Positions 48,301 to 58,633 of a DNA stretch of 64,000 bases are shown one piece after another; the first letter of the stretch is position 1; each line of letters begins with the position of its first letter. Source of the DNA: Calocera cornea HHB12733. Taxonomy: Eukaryota > Basidiomycota > Dacrymycetes > Dacrymycetales > Dacrymycetaceae. Both the position numbers and the translations under genes were made by a program. The notes beneath the pieces are model-generated. The model had not been told where the DNA came from. It did no database searches and saw nothing but the letters and a program-made list of their open reading frames with translations. The stretch covers positions 62,083 to 126,082 of the forward strand of contig KV423981.1 in the NCBI GenBank assembly GCA_001632435.1, in the 5' to 3' direction.

Positions 48301-49214
48301 GTGACGAAGGCGGCGGCGAACAGCTCGGGCACGGTGAAGTACACGCGCCCGTCCGCGACGCGGTACCGCGCCATCTCGATGGGGACGATCTCGGCTGTGC
48401 GCAGGCGCAGGCGCAGCGAGCGGTTCATCGCGTGCAGCGTGGCGAGCGCGGCGGCGGGGGTGATGCGCGCGGGGGGGAGGAACCATTCCTGCACTTGGTC
48501 AGCGCGCACACCGCATACATCGGCACAAGAGGCGCACCTTGATGACCGTTGGCAAACGCAGGTACGACCCGCTCGCGAGCACATCCACCGCGGTGAGCAC
48601 GTCCCACGCGCGGCTCCTGGCGGCCCCGAGCGCCCGGCGGACCCCGTCCAGCGCGTGGGCGGCCTCGCGGAACTGCCCGTTCTGCAGCTGGAGGAAGAAG
48701 CGCACGTCCTGGCATTTCTGGACGATGGGCGCGTCGCGCGCCCAGCGCGTCAGGACGAGCGTCTTGACCGCTTGCTTGCGCGTCGAGGAGCCGTACTCCC
48801 GGATCAGGTGCTTGCGCTCTGTGTCGCTCTTGCTGGGCAGGCTGAGCGGGGGTCAGCCCGGCCCGGCACTACTCGCTTATGCATGCCGCGAAGAGAAGAA
48901 GCCACGCACACTTCGACAAGGTTCTGCAGGTCCTCGTACGCCTTCTGCACCAGCCGGCTGACCACCTCCCGCAGGGGGATCATATCCGTGAGCTCGTGGG
49001 GCAGGGGCGGCGGGCTCGCCCGCCCGCCGCCGCCCAGCTTCTCCGTCTTCCCCGCGAGCGCGTCCGGGTCCGGGGGAGGAAGGTGCTTGGACGCGGGGAG
49101 GAGGTGGCCGTTCATGTGGCTCGCCTGCGGGGAGGGGGAGGGGAGGCCGTTCTGCTCTTGGGCTTGGGCATGGGCATGGGCTTGTGCTGATGGCGCGCTG
49201 CTAGGGTCCACCAT
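45322..49214 (-). CDS. MED14: Mediator complex subunit 14
   Basis: Model: complement(join(45322..45960, 46007..46092, 46141..46978, 47043..47242, 47301..47900, 47971..48156, 48215..48488, 48538..48841, 48910..49214)), 1143 aa, nine exons all in phase. After a disordered Pro/Gly-rich start, residues about 70-290 hold the MED14 N-terminal signature: IPLREVVSRLVQKAYEDLQNLVE, then STRKQAVKTLVLTRWARDA and QNGQFREAAHALDGV. Further on come APLVRAYNFLQMFALGYQLEILYYQ and a long beta/alpha region up to VVRLVHEGTLKLLEGEGA. MED14 is the backbone that joins the head, middle and tail modules of Mediator in RNA polymerase II transcription. It is a conserved single-copy gene between the two halves of the UGT array. 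Confidence 0.92.
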
Positions 49215-49516
49215 CCTGCGCCGGGCGTTGGAGGAGATTGGACTATCGCATCACGCGCTTGGTAGCGCTGCTCGTGTGTGTTCGTCCCGGGTGCGCTGGT
49301 CTGGGCTGGGCTGGGTTGAGTGGAGATGGGGGGTGGTGGGTGCGCACGGCGGGGGGGAGGACGGGCAGTGGGCAGCGGGAGGTGGGAGGTGGGAGGTGAG
49401 CGTACCTGGTGGCGGTGCCCGGAGCCATTTTCGTAATCACCGAAGCACGCGCCCCGCTTTTCTCTCAGCTCAGGTCGACGTCCTCGTTCACGAAGCAGGG
49501 TAGAGGAGAGAGCAGG

Positions 49517-51926
49517 ATGAAGCGCGCTGGCTCGCCCGGCTCGCCGCCCCCAGCCAAGCGGGCCCACATACCTAGACCCTCCCGCCAAGCACCCGACCCC
49601 GCAGAGCCCGAGCCGGAGCCGGAGCGGGCATGCATCTCGGACCTGTCGGACGAGGTGTTCCTGCATGTGCTCGCCTACCTGTCCTACGACTCCCTCGCCG
49701 CGGTCCAGCAGGTGTCGACGCACTGGCTCAGGCTCGCGCGGGACAACCAGGTGCGCCCCCCTCTCCCGCCTCTCCCCTCCGCACAGGGGCTCACGCGCTC
49801 TGCAGCTGTGGAAACAGCTCTTCCTCCGGGATCACTCGCACAAGCACCTCCGCTCCGTCTCCGCCCACGGCACAGGCAAACGCCGCGCACACGACCCCTT
49901 CCGGCCCATCGCGCCCCTCCCACGCCGCCCGGCCCACACCCACGCCCGACCCCCCGGCACGGCAGAGCGGGAGGAGGGCCCGCTGGACTGGCGCTGGATG
50001 TACCGGCTCTCCCAGAACTGGGCCACGGGCCACTGCGCCCTGTCCGCCCTCCCCCTCCCCCTCCCCTCCCCTGCCGCCACTCCCACTCCCACTCCCGCCG
50101 CAGCCCCGCCGGCCACCCCACCCCCAGAGGGACAGGCACAGGAAGCGGGCCAGCCGCTCCCCTTCGCCCCAGCGCGCCTGCACCTCCTCGGCCCCTACAT
50201 CCTCTGCGCCTCCCCAACCTCCCCAACCGCACACCTCCTCCTCCCCCAATCATCCCGCACCACCCCGCTCACCCTCCTCGGCGACCTCCAGCTCTTCACA
50301 GGCGCAGACGCACACGGCCCACCCACCTGCCTCGCCCCCGACACCCACACCCCGCGCCAGCCCACCCACCTCCACCACCCCTACCGCTTCGCAGCCTTCT
50401 CCCCGCGCGGGTCGATTGCCGTCCACTCCCTCCCGCACCCCGCGGCCCAAGCCCCGGCCCCGGCCCAGCCCCCACCCTCGCTCCTCACACACGCGTACAC
50501 CCCGCCCGGCGGCGTAGGCCGGCCGATCCGCGCCGCCGCGTTCAGCCGGGACCTGCTCATCACGCTCAGCAGCAACTTTACGCTGCACATATTCCACGTC
50601 CCACCCACTCCCGCGCCAATCACTAACAGCACGACGCAGGGCGATCAGGGCGAGCACGACCCGGCCCCCCTCCCCCTGAGCCTCATGCAAGCCCTATACA
50701 GCTTCACCTCCTTCCCCCCCGCCTCCCTATCCCTCACTGTCCCACCAAGCCCTCCAGGCCCTCCCACATCCAGCAGCAGCAGCAGCAGCAGCAGCCAGCC
50801 CGCACACGCACAAGCGCAAGCACAAGCTCACGCTCGCAGCGCCAAACTAACGCTCCACCACCTGCTCCCAGCCTACCCAGCACACTGGGTGCCGAGCGCA
50901 CACCAGTTCCTCATCGCCCTCCCCACCGCTACCGCTCCTGCCTCCCACACCGCCCAAAGCGCACAAAGCGCCGCCAAGCCGACCTACGAGATCCGCCACA
51001 CGCAGAGCTGGTCCGTCGGCGGCTGGCTGCCCAGCGCCCGCTCCAGCGTCCCCGACAGCGCGGGCTCGGGCTCCGACTCGGGCTCGGACGACGTCCAGGG
51101 CCAGGGCCAGGGAATGGTTAGTGGGACTGGGGGTGGGCGTGCGAGAAGCGGGAAAGGGCGAGTAAGGAAGCTCGCGCGCGTCGGGGCCGTCGGGGGGGAC
51201 GGGAGGAGCGTCCTCGTCGTGGGGGACGGGGCGGTGCATGTGCGTCTTCCTCCCCTCCCCTGCCCTCCGCTGCTTTCGCAACAATGATGAGGGTCGGTGT
51301 GAGACTGTACAGTACTGACGGGACCTTGGCTACTGCAGATGTACAGGCTCAGGCCGAGCGCGCCGTACCTCTCCCCTGCAGCCTCCTACGCCTTGCCGCT
51401 CTCCCTGGCCCACCCCCACCCCCACCCTACCGGCTCCGCTGCAGGGAACGGAGCAAGCGGGAGGGGCGACGCGCGGCCGCGGCCGCTGCAGCCGCCCATG
51501 CCCATGCCCATGCACAGGCAGATGCAGATGATGCCCCTGGCGGTCGACCAGCACACCCCGCGCTGCGTGCTCGCGGTCGGGGGGGAGGTCGTCGTTTTCG
51601 ACCTGGAGGGCAGGGGAGCAGGGACGGGGAGGGAGGGGGAGGGGGTGCTCCTCCCCCGCCCTCGGTCTGGGCTCCAGACTCGTCCCCAGGCAGGTGCGGG
51701 CGCAGGCACGGGGGGGGAGGTGGGCGGGGAACGGGATCGAGAACGGGAACGGGATTGGGATGGGGACGGGGACGGGGACGGGGACGGGGCGAACGGCACG
51801 CTCCTGGAGGTGCGTTTTGATGAAGGGAGGGTTGTGGGCCTCTGGCGCGGCGCGGGCGCTGGCGCGGGCGCTGGAGAGGGGGGCACGCAGCGGGAGAGGG
51901 TCGTTGTGTGGGATTTCGATTGCTGA
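49517..51926 (+). CDS. F-box protein with Pro/Ser-rich body, 751 aa
   Basis: Model: join(49517..49750, 49806..51239, 51339..51926), phase 0 joins. Residues about 38-90, continuing over the first intron, form an F-box: ISDLSDEVFLHVLAYLSYDS, LAAVQQVSTHWLRLARDNQ, LWKQLFLRDH. The rest contains weak beta repeats that could be a degenerate propeller (RAAAFSRDLLITLSSNFTLHIF, RSVLVVGDGAVHMYRL, RCVLAVGGEVVVFDLE). These are separated by very long low-complexity loops, including a poly-Ser run, QAQAQAHA and a DGDGDGDG run. F-box proteins are SCF ubiquitin-ligase adaptors; the target is unknown. Very high GC and simple repeats mark this gene off from its neighbours. Confidence 0.82.
50771..50795 (+). repeat. 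(CAG)n microsatellite in the F-box gene
   Basis: Eight CAG/AGC units read in the serine frame of the protein; a likely length-polymorphic site. Confidence 0.9.
51747..51789 (+). repeat. GGGGAC tandem repeat coding Asp-Gly
   Basis: A run of GGGGAC units preceded by GGGAAC/GGGATT variants, coding DGDGDGDG. The regular G4 blocks could form a G-quadruplex on the coding strand. Confidence 0.85.
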
Positions 51927-52106
51927 GGGCGTGTGCAAGGGGTACGGTACGGTGCTCTTTATGTGGTATGTGGGTTGAGGGCTGTGGGGTGTACAGTAGC
52001 GGGCGGTCGGATCTATGTAGTGTCGGGATGTTGTAGATGATCTAGAGGCGGTGTACTGGACTTCTGAGCATGGACGGATGGATGCGCTGCTCCGTTTGTA
52101 CGCTGT

Positions 52107-52130
52107 CCTGGCCTGGCCTGGCCTGGCCTG
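52107..52130 (+). repeat. (CCTGG)n short tandem repeat
   Basis: Nearly five copies of CCTGG in a row. Confidence 0.9.
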
Positions 52131-53558
52131 TCAGAGAGCCATGGTCAGTACCCTGTCCAGTACTGTATTCGAGACATTCCGTGCGAGCGGACGTCTACGG
52201 CAAGTGAGAAGTGCATGGACAGAGCCGCATTTTGAATCCTGAGTCGCGCGTGCCGAGGAGCCCATGGCTCTGTTAATTGCACTTAACAAGGCAGTCGGAG
52301 ATGTAATTGGTTTGTTTCCATGCAGTTTTCGTCAACTCAGACTTGATAAATACAGATTCACAGAAACAATAGGAGCAGTCTCATAGTGAGATACAGAATG
52401 TTCATTTCTGATAATGTGCACAAAAGTATCACTGATGAGCTATGGATTTACTTGGTTTTTGTAAGAGCTGATAACTGTGGCTTCTTGGATTTGGTACATA
52501 GCCGGGTGCAATCCAATCTTCTGCATTAGAAACGGAAACAATGCTTGGTGAGCCCTTTCCTGTTAAATGCTTCCACGTGAGGAACAGCACGGTTTGCTGG
52601 TTTTACAAGTTATTCATAAGCACTTTTTTTAGTTTACAGAATAAATAAGTCTTTCAGTGCTCCTGTAATATTGTGATGCAGGTTTAGTTGTGTTCAGACA
52701 GAAACAATAGACACAAGGTTGTGTACAGCACAAACAGTAATCGTAAATGTCAGGACCTCGGGACCCTCGGAAGTCGGGTTTGGAGTCACGGAGGCGGAAA
52801 GCAGAATTGGATTTTGACCATGCGCTTCCCACCTACCGTAGGACGTCGACTATGCTGAGCCGACCGGAGCTGGCAAGACCCTCCAGCGTCCAACGACTCG
52901 ACCTGCAATGCAATGCACATTTCCTGGCATGATCAGTGGAGGTGGAGTGGGAAGCAGTGAAAGCGGATACGATCCTAGATAGTAACGGTCACGGTCGCAC
53001 GGGACAGTACATCCACCTTTCCGCACCGGAGTCGCCGGCGACCCTCTCACCCGTTCCCGGTCATTCACTGTCTCACGCTGTCTCGTATTCCTTGCATCGA
53101 ACGGGGTGCTACATGTAGCCTCCAACGCGGCCATTCCAATCTCTGCCGTCACCCGAACTCTTCAGTGACCACGGACGCGCAGCAAGAATTCCCCGGAAAC
53201 CCGGCCCCTTGGCTCCCTAGTTATCTGAACGGCGCGAACCACCCAATTCTCGCGCCCACCTGCTGCCAGCCTTCTGCTGTCTGCTTTAAGCTTCTCGGGC
53301 TCGTCGGACGTCTGATGGTCCTCGCATCCCCGGATACGCGTCCACTACAGCATCATGCATCATGCCTCGACCGCCTGGCAGTTCGTACCTCTTCGCCGGG
53401 AAGGTTGTTACGGACGGTGCTTCTTCTCCTGGTGCAAAGCTCTGGAAGCGCCGGTGTTGCTCATACCTTGGCTGAGGCATCAACCTTGGGAACGAGGGGC
53501 CACACTTCTTCGTGCTGGTAATTATGGGCCAGCCGCGTCTCCGCCGAGGCCCGATTAT

Positions 53559-53594
53559 CCATGCGAAGTCGCCTCTGGAGCACATAAATGCTCC
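53559..53594 (+). promoter_or_regulatory. UGT6 core promoter block
   Basis: CCATGCGAAG, a short spacer, then GGAGCACATAAATGCTCC. The TATA-like CATAAAT lies about 60 bases before the ATG at 53645. Confidence 0.65.
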
Positions 53595-53644
53595 GTCGCC
53601 TCCAAACGCCCTCGGCCTGCTCTCCCCTCGACAAACCCAGCACA

Positions 53645-55731
53645 ATGGTCCGCCACATTATCATGATGCCCTTCTTTGCTTGGGGCCACTTGCGGCCCCA
53701 GTGCGCGCTCGCCGTCACCCTCGTACGCCGGTACACGGACCTCGTCCTCTGTGCGTGCTCGTTTCGCCGTGCAGCTCATGGGCGATGTCGCTCACTTGTC
53801 GTCTCGCAAGCCTTCCTCTGCGAGGTCGACTTTGCCCAGCGCGCCAAGGATGAGATGCCACGCCAATGCGTGTCTGAGGATGAGCGCACGGCCCTTCTCT
53901 CCCGCATCCGTGTGATCGCCTACGGCAACCCGCAGCCCCCACTCACGCCCGAACTGGAGGCGATGGTCATGCTGATGGATCCTCGGCACCTCATCTCGCC
54001 CACACTCGAGACATGCGCGGACGGGGTGGAGGTCGTCGGGAACCTCATGGGTGAACACGCCTTTGTCGATAAGCTTGGGACGGCCTGGGGCCCAGTAGGC
54101 GCATTGCCCAGGCTTGTCATCGTAGACGTGATGATGGGTAATCTGTTCTTGCCCGTGAAGGACATGTACAACGTCTGGGTATTCCTGTGGTGGTTCGGGA
54201 GCACCACGTCCCTTACCAGGTGAGTCATACTTGTACAACGGCCCGATCCGTGAGACTGAGGAATAACCAGGGGATACGCGCCGCTGAAGTACGGAGGACG
54301 TGCAGTGGGCTATGCGGCCGAGTGTGAGGCGATTTTTGCCGACGAAGGACGGCGTGCCGGTCGTCCCTTCGGCGACATCGCACGCGACGTCCGTCCTTTC
54401 CATCCTCCCTCCAGGATACTGTGCTAAATCCGCGATAGGTGTGGATCCGCGATTCTCGCTTCTCTAACGATATCATCAAGCTTGCCGGGCTCCCGCCCTA
54501 CTTCCAATGGGAGGATACTCCCCAAGACTGCTGGCACCCGCTTTTCTACCAGTGTCTTGCTGTCGGCGCACGGGTCGTAGCTGCCGTAGACGGGTTCCTG
54601 ATGCCTACTCTCGAAGAGCTGGTAGGCGGGGCTATCTCCCTGCATGGACCGAACTGACAGGATTGCTGGGGCGGGTAGGAACCCGAAGCTCACAGAGATA
54701 TGATTCAATGGGCGCGACCCCGCCGTGTGCTCTGCCTGGGACCACAGCTCCCGCCGGCACTCCTGGCAGAAGGTGCGTGGGAATCCACGGAGTTGCTTGC
54801 CAAGCTCGAGGTGAACTACCATGCGCCGGCTGCGAACGCAGATATAAACGGCCACGCACACGGCCACACAAATGGCTATGCGAACGGCCACACAAACAAT
54901 GGCCACACAAATGGAGACGCGAACGGAGAGGCAAAAGAGCCCGAGGAGGTCGCTGCTAAGAGTGGTGCTCATGGACACAAGAATGGAGAGTCCAGCAACA
55001 CGCCCCTGGACCCCGCGATAGCCTTCCTCGACACGGCGCTCGCGGAGCACGGTCCAAACTCGGCGCTCTACATCTCCTTCGGCTCCATCTTCTTCCCACC
55101 CGAGGTGCACATCAAGATCTTATTCGAGACACTGCTCACGCTCGAAAAGCCGATGCCGTTCGTGATGACCCTGTCGACAGGGCGCCTGGCGGACGAGTTG
55201 ACCGCCGCGCTCGCGGCGAGCGGGAGGGGGATCGTGGTGCCGTGGGCACCGCAACAGGCCTTGCTGTCCCACCCGGTGCGCTACGTCCAGTCATGAGCGC
55301 CTATTACGTCACTGATATCGCACCATGTGCAGGGCCTTGGATGGATGCTGACCCACTGCGGCGGCGGGGCAACGTTCGAGTCGCTTTCGTCCGGTGTACC
55401 GGTCATCGGCTGGCCATTCATGGGCGACCAGTCGCAGCACGCACTCTGGGTCTCCCAAGTGCTGGATACGGGGTTCGACCTGATCCAAGTTCGCACGGGC
55501 GCGCCTGGATTGCCGGCGCTGCGAGGCGATGCAGCCACTGGTGGAACACAGATAGCGGGGACGGAGGCGGCGGTGCGGGAGGAGCTGGTGGGCGTGCTAC
55601 AGACGGCGCAGGGGAAGGAGGGGGCGAGGAAGCGGGAGAATGCGAGGCGGATTAGGGAGATGATTCTGAAAGGCGTCCAGAAAGGAGGCTCGGCAGAGAG
55701 AGCACTGGGGGAGCTGGACTTCATAATCTAA
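53645..55731 (+). CDS. Family-1 UDP-glycosyltransferase, paralogue 6, 603 aa
   Basis: Model: join(53645..53750, 53811..54219, 54271..54388, 54439..54621, 54679..55275, 55333..55731). All six exon sizes follow the array pattern. N-terminal MMPFFAWGHLRPQ and LVIVDVMMGNLFLPVK keep the His/Asp pair. The donor site reads WAPQQALLSHP, then HCGGGATFESLSSGVPVIGWPFMGDQSQ; the fourth Gly of the usual GGGG is Ala and DQPQ is DQSQ. The linker has the Asn-Gly-His run NGHAHGHTNGYANGHTNNGHT. It is the first copy on the plus strand, so the array was split or inverted between UGT5 and UGT6. Confidence 0.92.
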
Positions 55732-56467
55732 ACTTTTCTTGCTTGGTTAGTGTTCACTTGGTGAGTCATAGCTGTATTCGATTCATACTCTGTTCGAGCT
55801 GTACAACGAGCTAGCCTTGACGAAGTGAAGCGCTGATGTAACACGCAGTGCCCAAATTCGGTTGATGATTCCACCTGTGCTGCGGACCGACGGCGGATCA
55901 CGCTACTGCAAGATCTTGTTCTAGCTGTGAGACAAGGCGGGTAGGAACTTAGAATTGCGATCTGAGAGATCCGCCGGTCCAAGCCGTATCTGGATCATCT
56001 AGGACTGTGTTTGGTTGAAGATGAACACATTCATTTGGCTTCCAAGCAAAAATGAAAGCGGAAGCTTCTAAACTCCGATATAGTCGCAGTTCTACTGGCG
56101 TACCCGTCCGCCCTCCTCGGCGACCATCTCTTGCGTTCCCATTGTTCGCTGTCTACTTATCTTATTCGGAACTCGATTCACCAAATGGTGGGCCATTGTA
56201 TTTTGGTCTTGAGGGGTCGCGGTGCCTCTCCAGTTCTTCTGGCTGTCCTCGAAGGCCGCCGGACGGTGGTGCGGGGCCGGGCCAGTCTCTGTCACAGCCG
56301 TGTCATGGCACGCGTATATGTACCGCTTCGCTGGGAACTTACTGAGAATGTGCTTGATCTCATGATGCACAGCTGTGGAAACACATGTGCAACCTGTTCT
56401 TAGCCTGGGCGTCAATCTGGGAAAGACGGACGGCTCCTCTTCGCGTCACTGATTAGGGACTGGGCGC
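55732..56467. other. UGT6 3' flank and UGT7 upstream region
   Basis: No gene. 56.30-56.40 kb shares short blocks with the UGT4 upstream region in reverse orientation. Confidence 0.4.
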
Positions 56468-56495
56468 GTATGCGAGCGAAGCACATAAATGCTCT
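56468..56495 (+). promoter_or_regulatory. UGT7 core promoter block
   Basis: GTATGCGAGCGAAGCACATAAATGCTC-type sequence; the spacer is shorter than in the sister promoters. The TATA-like element is about 65 bases before the ATG. Confidence 0.6.
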
Positions 56496-56552
56496 GAGCC
56501 CCCTGATTGTCTTTCCCGCCTTCCATCCTCTCAACCCAACTTAACTGAAATA

Positions 56553-58535
56553 ATGACTCGTCACTGTCTATTGCTCCCTTACTCTTCTTGGGGCCACTTG
56601 CGACCTGAGAGCGCACTCGCTGTCACCCTTGTACGCCGGTATAAGGACCTTGTAATCTGTGCGTCCCCGTCTCTCTTTACAGCCGATAAATTGCATCGCT
56701 GACATTATCACCCGCAAGCATTCCTATGCGAGGTCGACTTTGTAAAGCGTGCAAAGGATGAAATGGCGCGTCAGTGCGCCTCGGAAGAGGAGCGCACCAC
56801 GCTCCTCTCACGCATCCGTGTGATCGCCTATGGGAACCCACAGCCCCAGCTCACTCCCGAGCTGGTGACTATGATCATGCAAATGGACCCACGAGATATG
56901 GACTCGCTCGCACCTGAGACGGCCAGGGATGGTCTGGAGATCATCCGCAAGCTCATGGGCGAATGTGCCTTCGTCGACAAGCTCGGGGCGGCGTGGAGCC
57001 CGGTGGGTGCAGTGCCCAAGGTCGTCATTGCGGACGTGATGATGGGAAACGTCACCTTGCCCATGAAGGACAAATACGATGTGCTACTGTTCCTCTGGTG
57101 GTTCGGGAGTGCTGCATCCTTCACCCGGTGTGTATTGATGGTACATTGGCCGGATACCCGAGACTGACGTACCGCCAGGGGATACGCTCCACTGAAGCAC
57201 GGTGGACGTGCGGACGGCTACGCGGCCGAATGCGAGGCCACCTTTGCTGACGAAGAGCGGCGGGCCGGCCGGTCCTTCGGCGACATCGCGCGCGACGTCC
57301 GCCCTTCTCTTTGTCCCTCCAGATCACTGTACTAATGAGCGTTAGATGTGGACCCGCGATACACGCGTGCCAGGAGACATCATCAAGCTGGCTGGTCTGC
57401 CGCCTTACTTCCAGTGGGAGGACGTCCCGCAGGTGTACTGGCACCCGATCCTCTACCCGTGCCTTGTGGTGGGCGCAGAGGTCGTTGCCGCCGGGGACGG
57501 GTTCCTGATGCCCACTATAGAGGAACTAGTACGCTCGCCTTCTCCGTACCCTGCCTAGAATGCGTATTCATAATGGAGCTGTGGCGGATAGGAACCTGAA
57601 GCACTGGAGGATCTGAAGGACTGGGTGTGCCCTCGCCCCGTGCTCTGCCTAGGGCCACAGCTCCCCCCGGCACTCCTGTCGGAAGACACGGCGGACGCAG
57701 CAGACGTGCTTGCGAAGCTCGAAGTGAATTATCTTGCGTCGGCTGCTGACCATGCGAACGATGACGCGGATGGAGAGGGCAAGAATCTCCGTGGGCCAGT
57801 CGACCCAGCGATAGCCTTCCTCGACAAGGCGCTCGTGGAGCATGGCCCCAACTCGGCGCTCTACATCTCCTTCGGCTCCATCTTCTTTCCGCCCGAAACG
57901 CACGTCAAGATCCTATTCGAGACGCTGCTCGCACTGGAGAAACCGATGCCGTTCGTCATGGCCCTGTCCGTCGGGAGCCTCCCGGAGGAATGGATCGCCC
58001 CGCTCGTGGTGAGCGGGAGGGGGATCGTGGTGCCCTGGGCACCGCAACAGGCGATGTTGTCCCACCCTGTGCGCATCTCTCTGTCATAAGTCACCACCGC
58101 GCTACGGAAAGAGTGCTGATATGGAACCATATGCAGGGCCTGGGATGGATGCTGACCCACTGCGGCGGCGGGGGAACGTTCGAGTCGCTCTCGTCGGGCG
58201 TGCCCGTCATAGCCTGGCCATTCGCCGCCGACCAGCCGCAGCACGCGCTCTGGGTCTCCCAAGTCCTCGATACGGGGTTCGACCTGCTCCAGGTGCGTAC
58301 GGGAGCGCCTGGCCTGCCGGCTATGCGCGGGGATCTGGCTGCGGGGGGCACGCAGATCGCCGGGACGGAGGCGGCGGTGCGGGACGAGCTGGCGGGCGTG
58401 CTCCTGGCGGCACAGGGCAAGGAGGGGGCGAGGAAACGGGAGAGCGCGAAGCGGGTTAGGCAGGTGATCCTGAACGCTGTCCGGAAGGGAGGGTCGGCGG
58501 AGAGGGCGCTCGGAGAGCTGGAGTTCATACTATAG
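56553..58535 (+). CDS. Family-1 UDP-glycosyltransferase, paralogue 7, 563 aa
   Basis: Model: join(56553..56658, 56719..57127, 57179..57296, 57346..57528, 57592..58068, 58137..58535). Standard exon pattern with a short exon 5 (477 bases): the linker has shrunk to an Asp/Asn-rich remnant (ADHANDDADGEGKNLRG). N-terminus MTRHCLLLPYSSWGHLRPES differs from the sisters at the residues before the catalytic His. The Asp motif is VVIADVMMGN. Donor site: WAPQQAMLSHP, HCGGGGTFESLSSGVPVIAWPFAADQPQ. Exon 5 begins EPEALEDLKDWVCPRPVLCLG, so the usual IQWARPRR block is altered. Confidence 0.92.
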
Positions 58536-58633
58536 ACGCTGCAAACAAGTGTATTACCATTATACATACGGGAATCTAAGTCTAAGAACCTTCCCACCTC
58601 CGTCCGAAAGCCGAGGCCAGAAATCATCAACCC

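Larger units (their letters stand above)
51927..53644. other. Intergenic region with an AT-rich island
   Basis: No gene is supported. It includes a CCTGG pentamer run at 52107-52130, an AT-rich block at about 52270-52748 and the UGT6 upstream region. Confidence 0.45.

Noticed and set aside
49630..50517. Alternative frames through the F-box gene, up to 405 codons
   Set aside because: Composition-driven open frames rich in Pro/Arg; only the frame with the F-box joins in phase over both introns.
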